Assembly (NCBI GenBank): GCA_026396555.1 | Contig: JAPLWO010000024.1 | Location: 1 to 7,483, forward strand | Direction: 5' to 3' | DNA: 7,483 bases | DNA from: Candidatus Magasanikiibacteriota bacterium | GTDB taxonomy: Bacteria > Patescibacteriota > Patescibacteriia > Magasanikbacterales > 2-02-FULL-50-9b | In this document: piece after piece, positions 1 through 5,325 of the stretch | Layout: the number at the start of each line of letters is the position of its first letter | Position numbering within the stretch: position 1 is the first letter of the stretch | The notes under the pieces: model-generated | The model's input: only the letters and a program-made list of their open reading frames with translations | Database searches by the model: none | Told to the model about the DNA's origin: nothing | Made by a program: the position numbers and the translations under genes

Positions 1-119
1 CCGTTCGGCCCCACGATTGCCGTGAGCGATCGTTTTTCATCCGTTGGTTCCTGAAATTCAAAAACAGCTTTGCTCGCAAAAGATTTAAATCCTTGGATTT
101 CGACGCGCTTTAAAAACAT
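1..119 (-). CDS. smc: Chromosome segregation SMC protein, N-terminal fragment (cut by window edge)
   Basis: Only the first 39 codons plus two bases of codon 40 lie in the window; the rest continues past position 1. The peptide begins MFLKRVEIQGFKSFA, the characteristic start of bacterial SMC proteins, and ends in AIVGPN, the beginning of the Walker A (GPNGSGKS) nucleotide-binding loop, which is cut off. SMC proteins are cytoplasmic ATPases with long coiled coils that dimerise and, with ScpA/ScpB, organise and segregate the chromosome. The ATG at 119-117 is chosen because the conserved MFLKRVEIQGFKSF start follows it directly. There is no Shine-Dalgarno sequence. An extended -10 box ends nine bases before the ATG, so the mRNA is probably leaderless or nearly so. 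What is visible identifies the family well; everything downstream is unseen. Confidence 0.9.
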   Translation of the reverse strand, partial: MFLKRVEIQGFKSFASKAVFEFQEPTDEKRSLTAIVGPN

Positions 120-128
120 AATGGGGAT

Positions 129-157
129 ATTGTAGCATAGCTTTCAAAAATTCCTAA
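129..157 (-). promoter_or_regulatory. Probable smc promoter with extended -10
   Basis: On the minus strand TGCTACAAT (137-129) fits an extended -10 (TGnTAnAAT). At 17-bp spacing the -35 position (157-152) reads TTAGGA, a poor match, as is common when the -10 is extended. Transcription would begin at about 120-123, giving an smc mRNA with a leader of only a few bases. The weak -35 lies inside the outer stem of the structured repeat at 146-279. Confidence 0.5.
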
Positions 158-279
158 ATTTTCGAGACCGTTCGCTGCGCCTCCTGCGCAACTCTCTTGT
201 TCCTCCGCGCATCGCGCACGCGCGAGATAGACTCGCGCAGCGATGCTTGTGCGCAGTCTCGCAAAATTCAGGAATTTTT
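146..279 (-). repeat. Structured repeat, copy 1 (branched fold with conserved linkers)
   Basis: Read on the minus strand, the core at 260-164 runs: GAGAC; box A TGCGCACAA (255-247); a 38-nt hairpin arm (246-209) with an outer 7-bp stem GCATCGC/GCGATGC and an inner 6-bp stem CGCGAG/CTCGCG around a 5-nt loop; box B GCGGAGGAACAAG (208-196); a second hairpin GTTGCGC/GCGCAGC with a 5-nt loop; box C GAACG; and GTCTC. An outer stem of about 18 further base pairs (146-163 with 261-279, one bulge and one mismatch) closes the structure. Boxes A, B and C are identical in the copies at 1617-1760 and 6448-6584, while the stems differ but still pair. It lies between smc and the terminator of the 342-aa gene. 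It could be an RNA structure or a palindromic mobile repeat. Confidence 0.85.
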
Positions 280-347
280 CCAAACTGAATACCACAATAT
301 CCCAACCTCATTTTTGTCTTACAGTGTCTTACAATTTTGTGGGCAAC

Positions 348-375
348 AAAAAAGCGGGTGGAGCAAGTCACCCGC
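348..375 (-). terminator. Rho-independent terminator of the 342-aa gene
   Basis: On the minus strand GCGGGTG (375-369) pairs with CACCCGC (360-354) around an 8-nt loop and is followed directly by six T residues (353-348). It lies about 70 bases after the stop codon of the gene at 445-1473 and stops transcription before the smc promoter region. Confidence 0.85.
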
Positions 376-444
376 CGCGAAAAAGTCGCTATCGAAACTT
401 TCCATTCTTGCTCGACCTAGTTCAGGTCAATGGAAATTCACCGC

Positions 445-1473
445 CTAGTACTGAAACGTCATCTTCTTCACTGTCTTGCCAACCACAACACCGAAGACCA
501 CCATACGATATCCATCAAGGCCAAGCGAAAAGACCTCTTTGAACGCACGCGTCACCGGCAGATAATCCATGTACAAACGCAAATCGTCTTTGCCGCCTTC
601 AATTGAAAACCGTCGACCTTCCGGCGTGTAAACAACCGAGTGCACCTCGAAATTACGAGTACTTTGCGCAACTTGATTATGATTCACATAATCAACAACG
701 CCTCGAGAACTATCGCTGATTGAGTAGTACACATCACCTTTTGCATCAACTAAGGGCTCCGATACATTCACGCTGGTCGAACCGCGCGTTGTACCAATCA
801 AGACTTGTTTCTTACCATCAAGCTTCGTTGGCTGCCACTTCACACGAAACACGGGCTTGCCACGACTCCATGTCAGGCAATCAATCTTTTCTGCCCCAGG
901 AAAACTGTAGACGGTATGTCCGTCGTACAAAGGAACTAGTTTGCCGTCGCGACATGTGTTCAATGAACAAGTTATGAACCCGGACCGTTCGCGATACGCA
1001 ACCGCGATCACGGCATTGCCATCGTCATCGACCGTAAGATCGATCGGGGTACGCCAGATATCTGAAAGATTCACAGTACTTACCGTTACACCATCGCACT
1101 GTACACAAAGTCTTCGAGAACCTTCTCTCGTCCGCTCCATGAACGCAGTCATGATGCGATCATCACCAAAGGGACACGCGAGAAACGAATCTGCACCAGA
1201 AGGAAGCGGGGCACTTTTAGATCCATAGTATGCACTAAAACCACCACGTTCGCGCATCCAAAACACCCGATCGCCACGCAGTTCGTAACGCTTCAAATCA
1301 GAAATTTCGCTGCTGCCGCTAATCGGCAACGCGCAAATGTCCAAACTCGTAGTCCGTTTCACCAGCTCTGACTGCAGCCGCGGATTGTCGAGCATTGCCT
1401 CGATCGTTGCCGGCAGCTCACCATCCAACAAACTGGTGAACTTTCTGAGTAGCCGTAAAAATGTTCGGTCCAT
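445..1473 (-). CDS. Hypothetical protein, 342 aa, possibly beta-propeller-like
   Basis: I do not recognise this protein. The start at 1473 is chosen because GAGGAG sits seven bases upstream of the ATG; the frame stays open to 1554 but nothing there resembles a better ribosome site. There is no signal peptide or membrane segment, so it is probably cytoplasmic. The first 40 or so residues look helical (MDRTFLRLLRKFTSLLDGEL). The rest is rich in short beta-strand-like units ending in turns, such as LTVDDDGNAVIAVAYRE, WSRGKPVFRVKWQP, LVDAKGDVYYSIS and VVYTPEGRRFSIEGG. This spacing suggests a beta-propeller, but no WD40 or TolB signature can be read with certainty. The gene has its own putative promoter at 1593-1622 and a clear terminator at 348-375, so it is a single-gene unit. 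Like the two other unrecognised minus-strand genes, it has an SD, unlike smc, rny, HU, qng1 and the LCP gene. Confidence 0.75.
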   Translation of the reverse strand: MDRTFLRLLRKFTSLLDGELPATIEAMLDNPRLQSELVKRTTSLDICALPISGSSEISDLKRYELRGDRVFWMRERGGFSAYYGSKSAPLPSGADSFLACPFGDDRIMTAFMERTREGSRRLCVQCDGVTVSTVNLSDIWRTPIDLTVDDDGNAVIAVAYRERSGFITCSLNTCRDGKLVPLYDGHTVYSFPGAEKIDCLTWSRGKPVFRVKWQPTKLDGKKQVLIGTTRGSTSVNVSEPLVDAKGDVYYSISDSSRGVVDYVNHNQVAQSTRNFEVHSVVYTPEGRRFSIEGGKDDLRLYMDYLPVTRAFKEVFSLGLDGYRMVVFGVVVGKTVKKMTFQY

Positions 1474-1592
1474 TGTCTCTCTCCTCGTCGAATCAGCTCG
1501 CGCTTGGCCATACGGCGGTGCTTTGAGCGTCACGTTCGACTTTGGGTTTTCCACTCATCTCTGCCAGCCCAGTGCTGGAAGAAGATACACCA

Positions 1593-1622
1593 CTTGTACC
1601 ACCGGAAAAGTGCTGCTGTCAA
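1593..1622 (-). promoter_or_regulatory. Putative promoter of the 342-aa gene
   Basis: On the minus strand there is a perfect -35 TTGACA (1622-1617), an 18-bp spacer and TACAAG (1598-1593, four of six matches to TATAAT). Transcription would start near 1586 and give a leader of about 110 nt. The -35 box forms the outermost bases of the left arm of the 28-bp palindrome of structured repeat copy 2. Confidence 0.5.
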
Positions 1623-1760
1623 AGAATGCGCCTCTCTCAGAGACTGCGCACAAACATTCGCGCGCAACTTTTTGTTGCGCATTGCGAATGTGCGGAGGAA
1701 CAAGTTCGGTTTGGGCGGTGCCAAACCGAACGGTCTCTGAGAGAGGCGCATTCTTTGACA
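1617..1760 (+). repeat. Structured repeat, copy 2, closed by a perfect 28-bp inverted repeat
   Basis: The arms 1617-1644 and 1733-1760 are perfect reverse complements over 28 bp, starting TGTCAAAG and ending CTTTGACA. Inside come box A TGCGCACAA (1645-1653), a 38-nt hairpin arm (1654-1691: outer stem ACATTCGC/GCGAATGT, inner stem CGCAAC/GTTGCG, loop of five T), box B GCGGAGGAACAAG (1692-1704), a second hairpin (TTCGGTTTGG pairing with CCAAACCGAA) and GAACG before GTCTC. Boxes A, B and C match the other two copies exactly; the stem sequences do not, yet pairing is kept. Both ends of the palindrome supply a TTGACA -35 box, one for each of two divergent promoters. It is the cleanest of the three copies. 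Confidence 0.9.
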
Positions 1761-1783
1761 ACCGCATTTGGCACGCGTACAAT
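1755..1783 (+). promoter_or_regulatory. Strong sigma-70-type promoter upstream of rny
   Basis: TTGACA (1755-1760), an exact 17-bp spacer and TACAAT (1778-1783) make a near-consensus promoter. Transcription would start near 1790, leaving an rny leader of about 155 nt. The -35 box is the last six bases of the right arm of the copy 2 palindrome. Confidence 0.75.
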
Positions 1784-1789
1784 ATATAC

Positions 1790-1945
1790 GTACTTAAATC
1801 CAGACTCAGACCCGTCCGAATTCCCTCCAAAATCAGCTGTATGACCGCAATTTCCCTAACCTTTTTGACCACTCATAAAAATTCCCTCAGTTAAGGACTG
1901 CGATCTTTTAGTTGCCAAGATTCGGCCGGGATTAAACATCCCGTT
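1790..1945 (+). promoter_or_regulatory. rny: Long 5' leader of rny with a hairpin touching the start codon
   Basis: If the promoter at 1755-1783 is used, rny carries about 155 nt of untranslated leader with no SD before the ATG. CGGGAT (1927-1932) and ATCCCG (1938-1943) form a 6-bp hairpin with a 5-nt loop, ending two bases before the ATG at 1946. Such a position could hamper or guide ribosome entry. Autoregulation of RNase Y through its own leader is possible but is only an inference here. I see no known riboswitch. Confidence 0.35.
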
Positions 1946-3466
1946 ATGACATTTACTATTGTAATCGCACTTATTACCGCGATCGCTTCCCTTACCCTCG
2001 GCTACTTCGCTCGAAAATACATCGCTCAATCACAAGCAAATTCAGCAGAAACGCAAGTCGGCAAAATCCTCAACGAAGCAAAGGCTAAAGAACAAGAAAT
2101 TTTATTAAAAGCGCGCGAGAAATCGATTGCGCTAATTGATGAAGCAAAAAAAGAACAAGATGATCAACGTCGCGAGCTTCGTGAAACACAATCACGCTTA
2201 GAAAAACGTGAAACCATGTTCGAACAAAAATTGCTTGAAATTCAGGATCGCCACACCAAATTAACGGCGCAGGCTGAAAAAGTTAAGGCAGCACAAGCAG
2301 AGGTCGATGTGCTCAAAGAAGAGCAGGTCACCAAGCTTCAATCAATCGCCGGCCTTTCTAAAGAAGATGCGATTGAACGATTGGTCGCGGACGTTCAGGC
2401 AAGTGAAAGTGAAGCACTTTCAGCACGCATCATGAAACTCGAACGCGAATCGTCCGACTATTACGAAAAAGAAGTGAAGAAAATTTTGTCGACGGTTGTA
2501 TATCGTTATGCGGGATCACACGCAAGCGAAACAACGACAACGACAGTTCAGCTTCCAAACGAAGAAATGAAGGGCCGCATTATCGGAAAAGCAGGTCGCA
2601 ACATTCAAACAATCGAAAAATTAACAGGCTGCGAATTAATCATCGATGAAACTCCAGAATCAATTATGATCTCTGGTTTCTCACCGATTCGCCGCCAAGT
2701 CGCACGTTTGACGCTTGAAAAATTAATGTCAGACGGCCGCATTCACCCAGCGCGCATTGAAGAAGTGATTGAAGAAGCGAAAAAAGATTTAGCTATCGAT
2801 GTTCGCAAAGCTGGTGAAGACGCGATGTATCAACTTGGTATTGCCGGAATTGATCCAAAATTAATTTCAATTATCGGTCGCTTGAAATATCGAACGTCAT
2901 ACGGACAAAATCAGTTACTCCACGCGATTGAAGTTGCGTATTTGACGGGCATGCTCGCATCAGAACTCGGACTTGATCCAGTTATCGCGCGCAAAGCAGG
3001 GTTGCTCCACGATGTCGGGAAAGCAATTGATCACGACACACAAGGTTCGCATCCAGAACTTGGCTATCAGCTCATGAAGAAATTTGGGTTGCCAGAAGAA
3101 ATCGCATATTGTTCACTCGCGCACCACGAAGACAAGCCTAAAACATTACTCGGTTGTTTAGTGAAGGCTGCGGATGCAATTTCAGGCGCGCGTCCAGGTG
3201 CTCGCCGCGATTCATATGAACAGTACGTTCGTCGTCTCGAAGAATTAGAGAAAGTTGCAACCTCGTTTGAAGGAGTTGATCGCGCATATGCAATTCAAGC
3301 AGGTCGCGAAATGCGCGTGTTTGTTCGCCCCGCTGATGTTGATGATTACGGTGCGTATAATATTGCAAAAGAAATCGCGAAGAAAATCGAAAGTGATTTG
3401 CATGTGCCCGGTGAAGTTAAGGTTACCGTGATTCGAGAAAGTCGAGTTATTGAATACGCAAGATAA
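1946..3466 (+). CDS. rny: Ribonuclease Y (membrane-anchored endoribonuclease)
   Basis: RNase Y cuts single-stranded mRNA internally and starts bulk mRNA decay in bacteria that use it in place of RNase E; it sits on the inner face of the membrane. The 506-aa protein has the usual layout and length. A transmembrane helix lies near residues 3-20 (TFTIVIALITAIASLTLGYF), followed by a long charged coiled coil to about residue 190. Next comes a KH RNA-binding domain with the GxxG loop in GRIIGKAG (210-217). Last is an HD metal-dependent phosphodiesterase domain with LLHDVGKA, whose catalytic His-Asp pair is residues 355-356. The C-terminus ends in the family-typical VKVTVIRESRVIEYA. The ATG at 1946 gives exactly the expected N-terminal anchor. 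No SD is visible. The gene has a strong promoter at 1755-1783 and a complex terminator-like structure right after its stop codon, so it appears monocistronic. Confidence 0.97.
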   Translation: MTFTIVIALITAIASLTLGYFARKYIAQSQANSAETQVGKILNEAKAKEQEILLKAREKSIALIDEAKKEQDDQRRELRETQSRLEKRETMFEQKLLEIQDRHTKLTAQAEKVKAAQAEVDVLKEEQVTKLQSIAGLSKEDAIERLVADVQASESEALSARIMKLERESSDYYEKEVKKILSTVVYRYAGSHASETTTTTVQLPNEEMKGRIIGKAGRNIQTIEKLTGCELIIDETPESIMISGFSPIRRQVARLTLEKLMSDGRIHPARIEEVIEEAKKDLAIDVRKAGEDAMYQLGIAGIDPKLISIIGRLKYRTSYGQNQLLHAIEVAYLTGMLASELGLDPVIARKAGLLHDVGKAIDHDTQGSHPELGYQLMKKFGLPEEIAYCSLAHHEDKPKTLLGCLVKAADAISGARPGARRDSYEQYVRRLEELEKVATSFEGVDRAYAIQAGREMRVFVRPADVDDYGAYNIAKEIAKKIESDLHVPGEVKVTVIRESRVIEYAR

Positions 3467-3602
3467 AAAAGAGCTGTCATTCAGGACACGCGTCGGGTCG
3501 CTCCAGCGGCGACCCGCACTGTCTCTCAACACTTTCAGTTTTGCTCCGCAAAACACCGATCTGAAAGTGCCTCCGAGACGTCCTTCTTGGCAGCTCTTTT
3601 TT
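3465..3602 (+). terminator. Large multi-branched terminator-like structure after rny
   Basis: The stop codon runs into A residues and GAGCTGTC (3471-3478), which pairs with GGCAGCTC (3589-3596) followed by six T: the two halves of an intrinsic terminator, but separated by about 110 nt. The intervening DNA is itself fully paired. GGAC (3484-3487) pairs with GTCC (3580-3583). CGGGTCGC/GCGACCCG (3494-3501/3509-3516) makes one hairpin. GTCTC (3521-3525) pairs with GAGAC (3575-3579) and encloses CACTTTCAG/CTGAAAGTG (3530-3538/3561-3569), itself enclosing TTTTG/CAAAA around CTCCG. It probably ends the rny transcript or protects its 3' end. It does not contain the boxes of the three-copy repeat. Confidence 0.7.
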
Positions 3603-3736
3603 AATTCACAAATCAACAACGATTTTTTTACAAAAAATAAATAATTTAAAAACAAAAAAATACCACCCGCCGAACGCACGTGCTGTACGAACGACAAATG
3701 GTTGGCAAACAAGACTTTCTCAAAAACCCCACGAGG
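3603..3736. other. AT-rich convergent intergenic region
   Basis: This is the junction between rny and the convergent minus-strand membrane gene. It is mostly A-rich with no open frame of note. On the minus strand a GGCGGGTGGTATTTTTTT tail (about 3676-3654) resembles the right half of the terminator at 4154-4203. I cannot find a good partner arm, so a terminator for the membrane gene is only possible. Confidence 0.35.
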
Positions 3737-4084
3737 CTATCCGACCGGCCAGACGCCCGGATCAAAATGGATCGCTCTCAGGTAGGAGTGCGCCAAAAAC
3801 AAAGACGTGACAAAACCTGCTAATGCCGCAGCTCGCATCGCCTGCCGGTTGGGTGGGTTTTGCGTTTTGGGCAACAACGCGGTGCACAAGCCTGCGACAC
3901 CAAGTGTTCCCGCTATCATCGTGAACAACTTCCACGGCTCCGGCTCGCCGAACAGCCACGCGGTTCGCGTTGGCGGATCAAACAAAATACCCAAAGCCTC
4001 ATACACGCAAACCGTCATCGCAAGGCCGAAATAAACCCAGAATGCTGACGCCACAAGCAAAGCCGGTGAAATTTTCTGCTTCAT
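3737..4084 (-). CDS. Small hypothetical membrane protein, 115 aa
   Basis: I do not recognise a named family. The protein has three hydrophobic stretches that look like transmembrane helices: about residues 6-32 (SPALLVASAFWVYFGLAMTV and onward), 53-70 (LFTMIAGTLGVAGLCTALL) and 83-100 (MRAAALAGFVTSLFLAHSYL). A short polar loop rich in proline and tryptophan lies between the first two. There is no catalytic motif. The start at 4084 is supported by GAGG six bases upstream. A putative promoter at 4123-4151 lies just after the terminator of the neighbouring gene 4240-4551, so the two same-strand genes appear to be separate units. Its DNA is clearly richer in G+C than rny, HU or qng1, which suggests a different origin or different selection. 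It may have only three helices, so its topology is uncertain. Confidence 0.7.
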   Translation of the reverse strand: MKQKISPALLVASAFWVYFGLAMTVCVYEALGILFDPPTRTAWLFGEPEPWKLFTMIAGTLGVAGLCTALLPKTQNPPNRQAMRAAALAGFVTSLFLAHSYLRAIHFDPGVWPVG

Positions 4085-4122
4085 TGCAAACCTCGTACGT
4101 TCCGTGAGTGGATCGTAATTAA

Positions 4123-4151
4123 ACAGTAGAACCAGTGCAGCTATTTGTCAA
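4123..4151 (-). promoter_or_regulatory. Putative promoter of the 115-aa membrane protein gene
   Basis: On the minus strand there is a perfect TTGACA (4151-4146), a 17-bp spacer and TACTGT (4128-4123, three of six matches). The transcript would have a leader of about 30 nt before the ATG at 4084. The -10 is weak, so confidence is limited. Confidence 0.45.
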
Positions 4152-4153
4152 AT

Positions 4154-4203
4154 AAAAAAATACCGCCACTCCTTATTCGCTTCATGCAAACGAGGAGTGG
4201 CGG
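4154..4203 (-). terminator. Rho-independent terminator of the 103-aa gene
   Basis: An 11-bp perfect stem (CCGCCACTCCT 4163-4173 with AGGAGTGGCGG 4193-4203) encloses a 19-nt loop. On the minus strand it is followed by TA and then seven T (4160-4154). It lies 36 bases after the stop codon of the gene at 4240-4551. Confidence 0.85.
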
Positions 4204-4239
4204 GTTGATGATCAACGGCGCTGCGTCGAGATTCTTGGT

Positions 4240-4551
4240 TCAGGACGGCGGGGCCTGGGGCTGGACGGGCAAATCAGAGGTGATCCGACCGATGGAATCC
4301 CCGCCAAACGACGGCAACGCATTGTAGTGCACCTTCACGGGGATGCCGAGTGGGGAGCTGCCGGTGATGTTGAGCGTCGTGCCGCTGTTGCCTTCATGTG
4401 CGACGCCGCTCACGGAAATCCGCATCGTTTCACCGCCGACCAGGTGAAACACGACGCATGACCGCTCGGGACGCGTGTTGTTCCAGGCCGAAACCGCTTG
4501 GCAGATGGCCGCAACAGACGGGTTGTTCCCGTTCTTGACGATAGCTTTCAT
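4240..4551 (-). CDS. Small hypothetical protein, 103 aa
   Basis: I do not recognise this protein. It starts MKAIVKNGNNPSVAAICQAV. The ATG at 4551 is chosen because AGGAG lies just upstream at good spacing, whereas an in-frame start at 4569 has none. After a short N-terminal helix-like part (PSVAAICQAVSAW) it has strand-like stretches (SCVVFHLVGGETMRISVSGV, TTLNITGSS, IPVKVHYNALP) and a proline-rich tail (PVQPQAPPS). There is no signal peptide or membrane helix, so a small cytoplasmic beta-rich protein is likely. It has its own promoter (4620-4648) and terminator (4154-4203). Base composition is high in G+C, like the adjacent membrane protein gene, and unlike HU next to it. Function unknown. 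Confidence 0.7.
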   Translation of the reverse strand: MKAIVKNGNNPSVAAICQAVSAWNNTRPERSCVVFHLVGGETMRISVSGVAHEGNSGTTLNITGSSPLGIPVKVHYNALPSFGGDSIGRITSDLPVQPQAPPS

Positions 4552-4619
4552 GAACTCTCCTTCTCTCAATCTCGCGTCCGGCGAGTGCGGTCCAGTTCAA
4601 CAAGCCCTGGCAACGACTT

Positions 4620-4648
4620 AAGATACAATTTAAACAGAGAATTGTCAA
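4620..4648 (-). promoter_or_regulatory. Promoter of the 103-aa gene
   Basis: On the minus strand there is TTGACA (4648-4643), an exact 17-bp spacer and TATCTT (4625-4620, four of six). Expected leader about 62 nt. It is divergent from the HU promoter at 4713-4741. Confidence 0.6.
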
Positions 4649-4712
4649 TGTCGTCGCCGGGGATTTCGACGCGTGAGCGCTCAGTTAGTTTTTTTTGCCT
4701 GTTGATAACTAT

Positions 4713-4741
4713 TTGCCCATTTTTAGCCAAATGCTTATACT
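4713..4741 (+). promoter_or_regulatory. Promoter of the HU gene
   Basis: TTGCCC (4713-4718), a 17-bp spacer and TATACT (4736-4741, five of six) would start transcription near 4748, about 25 nt before the HU ATG. Confidence 0.6.
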
Positions 4742-4772
4742 TAAGCGGAATTAATCATGTAACCTTTTGTTT

Positions 4773-5048
4773 ATGAACAAAGCGGAACTCATTTCATTGC
4801 TCGCGGAACAAACAACTCTTTCTAAAAAACAGGTCGAAGACGTTATCGAAGGTTTTATCGCAACAGTTACAAAAACCTTGAAGGCTGGTGGCGAAGTTAC
4901 CATCGCAGGTTTTGGTACATTTAGCGCAAAACAGCGCGCAGCTCGCACCGGTGTAAACCCACAGAACCCAACTCAGAAGATTCAGATCGCTGCAGTTGTT
5001 GTTCCAAAGTTCAAGGCTGGCAAGAACTTAAAGGATGCTTTGAAATAA
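4773..5048 (+). CDS. hup: HU-family histone-like DNA-binding protein
   Basis: HU proteins are small dimeric nucleoid proteins that bind and bend DNA with little sequence preference. They help chromosome compaction, replication and recombination. The 91-aa product is the normal length. It begins MNKAELISLLAE and carries the family signature in GFGTFSAKQRAARTGVNPQN. The tip of the DNA-intercalating beta-arm reads VNPQ, where many HUs have RNPQ, and the proline is kept. The C-terminus FKAGKNLKDALK is also typical. The ATG at 4773 is preferred over a TTG two codons earlier because it gives the canonical N-terminus. No SD precedes it. The gene stands alone between its own promoter (4713-4741) and terminator (5072-5097). 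HU or IHF cannot be told apart for certain, but HU fits better. Confidence 0.95.
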   Translation: MNKAELISLLAEQTTLSKKQVEDVIEGFIATVTKTLKAGGEVTIAGFGTFSAKQRAARTGVNPQNPTQKIQIAAVVVPKFKAGKNLKDALK

Positions 5049-5071
5049 ATTCGACGTTCACATTCGATTCC

Positions 5072-5097
5072 AAAAACCGCCGTAAAGGCGGTTTTTT
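5072..5097 (+). terminator. Rho-independent terminator of the HU gene
   Basis: ACCGCC (5076-5081) pairs with GGCGGT (5087-5092) around GTAAA and is followed by a run of T to 5097. Five A residues precede the stem, so it could also work in the reverse direction. Confidence 0.9.
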
Positions 5098-5102
5098 GTT
5101 TC

Positions 5103-5131
5103 TTGACGGAACGTGGGCGCGAGAATAAAAT
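5103..5131 (+). promoter_or_regulatory. Promoter of tRNA-Val
   Basis: TTGACG (5103-5108), an exact 17-bp spacer and TAAAAT (5126-5131) each match the consensus at five of six positions. The start would be near 5138, giving an unusually long pre-tRNA leader of about 109 nt. Confidence 0.7.
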
Positions 5132-5163
5132 GAGAACGACCTACTCAATTCATTTGACTCACT

Positions 5164-5239
5164 CGGACCGAAGCTCTCTGCGAGAGCTAGCGGCCCTCCG
5201 TTCGGTGTAAAACTGAACGCGAGCGTTCAGTTTTACACC
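5164..5239 (+). promoter_or_regulatory. Structured pre-tRNA leader able to pair with the tRNA 5' end
   Basis: Hairpin 1 (5164-5200) has CGGA/TCCG, CCG/CGG and AGCTCTC/GAGAGCT around TGC. Hairpin 2 (5204-5239) is 17 bp, GGTGTAAAACTGAACGC with its complement, over a tiny loop. The right half of hairpin 1, GAGCTAGCGG (5184-5193), is also perfectly complementary to CCGCTAGCTC (5250-5259) in the acceptor and D arm of the tRNA. TCCG (5197-5200) also matches CGGA (5246-5249). CGGACCG (5164-5170) is a direct copy of 5246-5252. The leader can therefore fold in two mutually exclusive ways. Confidence 0.6.
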
Positions 5240-5246
5240 TCACTAC

Positions 5247-5323
5247 GGACCGCTAGCTCAGTTGGTTAGAGCGCACGATTCACATTCGTGAGGTCAGAGG
5301 TTCGAACCCTCTGCGGTCCACCA
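5247..5323 (+). tRNA. tRNA-Val (anticodon CAC), CCA encoded
   Basis: A full cloverleaf can be drawn. The acceptor stem is GGACCGC/GCGGTCC (5247-5253 with 5313-5319) with discriminator A at 5320. The D arm is GCTC/GAGC, the anticodon stem CACGA/TCGTG, and the loop TTCACAT gives anticodon CAC (5281-5283), reading GUG valine codons. The T arm is AGAGG/CCTCT with loop TTCGAAC. The encoded CCA is 5321-5323. The variable loop is short (class I). A promoter at 5103-5131 drives it and the qng1 gene follows about 130 nt later. Confidence 0.96.
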
Positions 5324-5325
5324 AA

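Noticed and set aside
110..371. Minus-strand open frames containing a CAEEQ-type peptide, similar to frames in the other two repeat copies
   Set aside because: The peptide similarity follows from invariant linkers and equal arm lengths in the structured repeat. Stems covary, there is no shared start or SD, and the frames end at different places.
1504..1894. Overlapping open frames on both strands between the 342-aa gene and rny
   Set aside because: They run through the 28-bp palindrome and its hairpins, have no ribosome site and show no protein-family features. An inverted repeat naturally opens frames on both strands.
3654..3710. Possible terminator for the 115-aa membrane protein gene
   Set aside because: A GGTGGTATTTTTTT tail is present on the minus strand, but the candidate left arm (GCCAACC) pairs poorly and far from the T tract. 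Kept only as a possibility.
4498..4776. Plus-strand frame across the HU upstream region
   Set aside because: It overlaps the start of the 103-aa gene and both divergent promoters, and has no SD or recognisable content.
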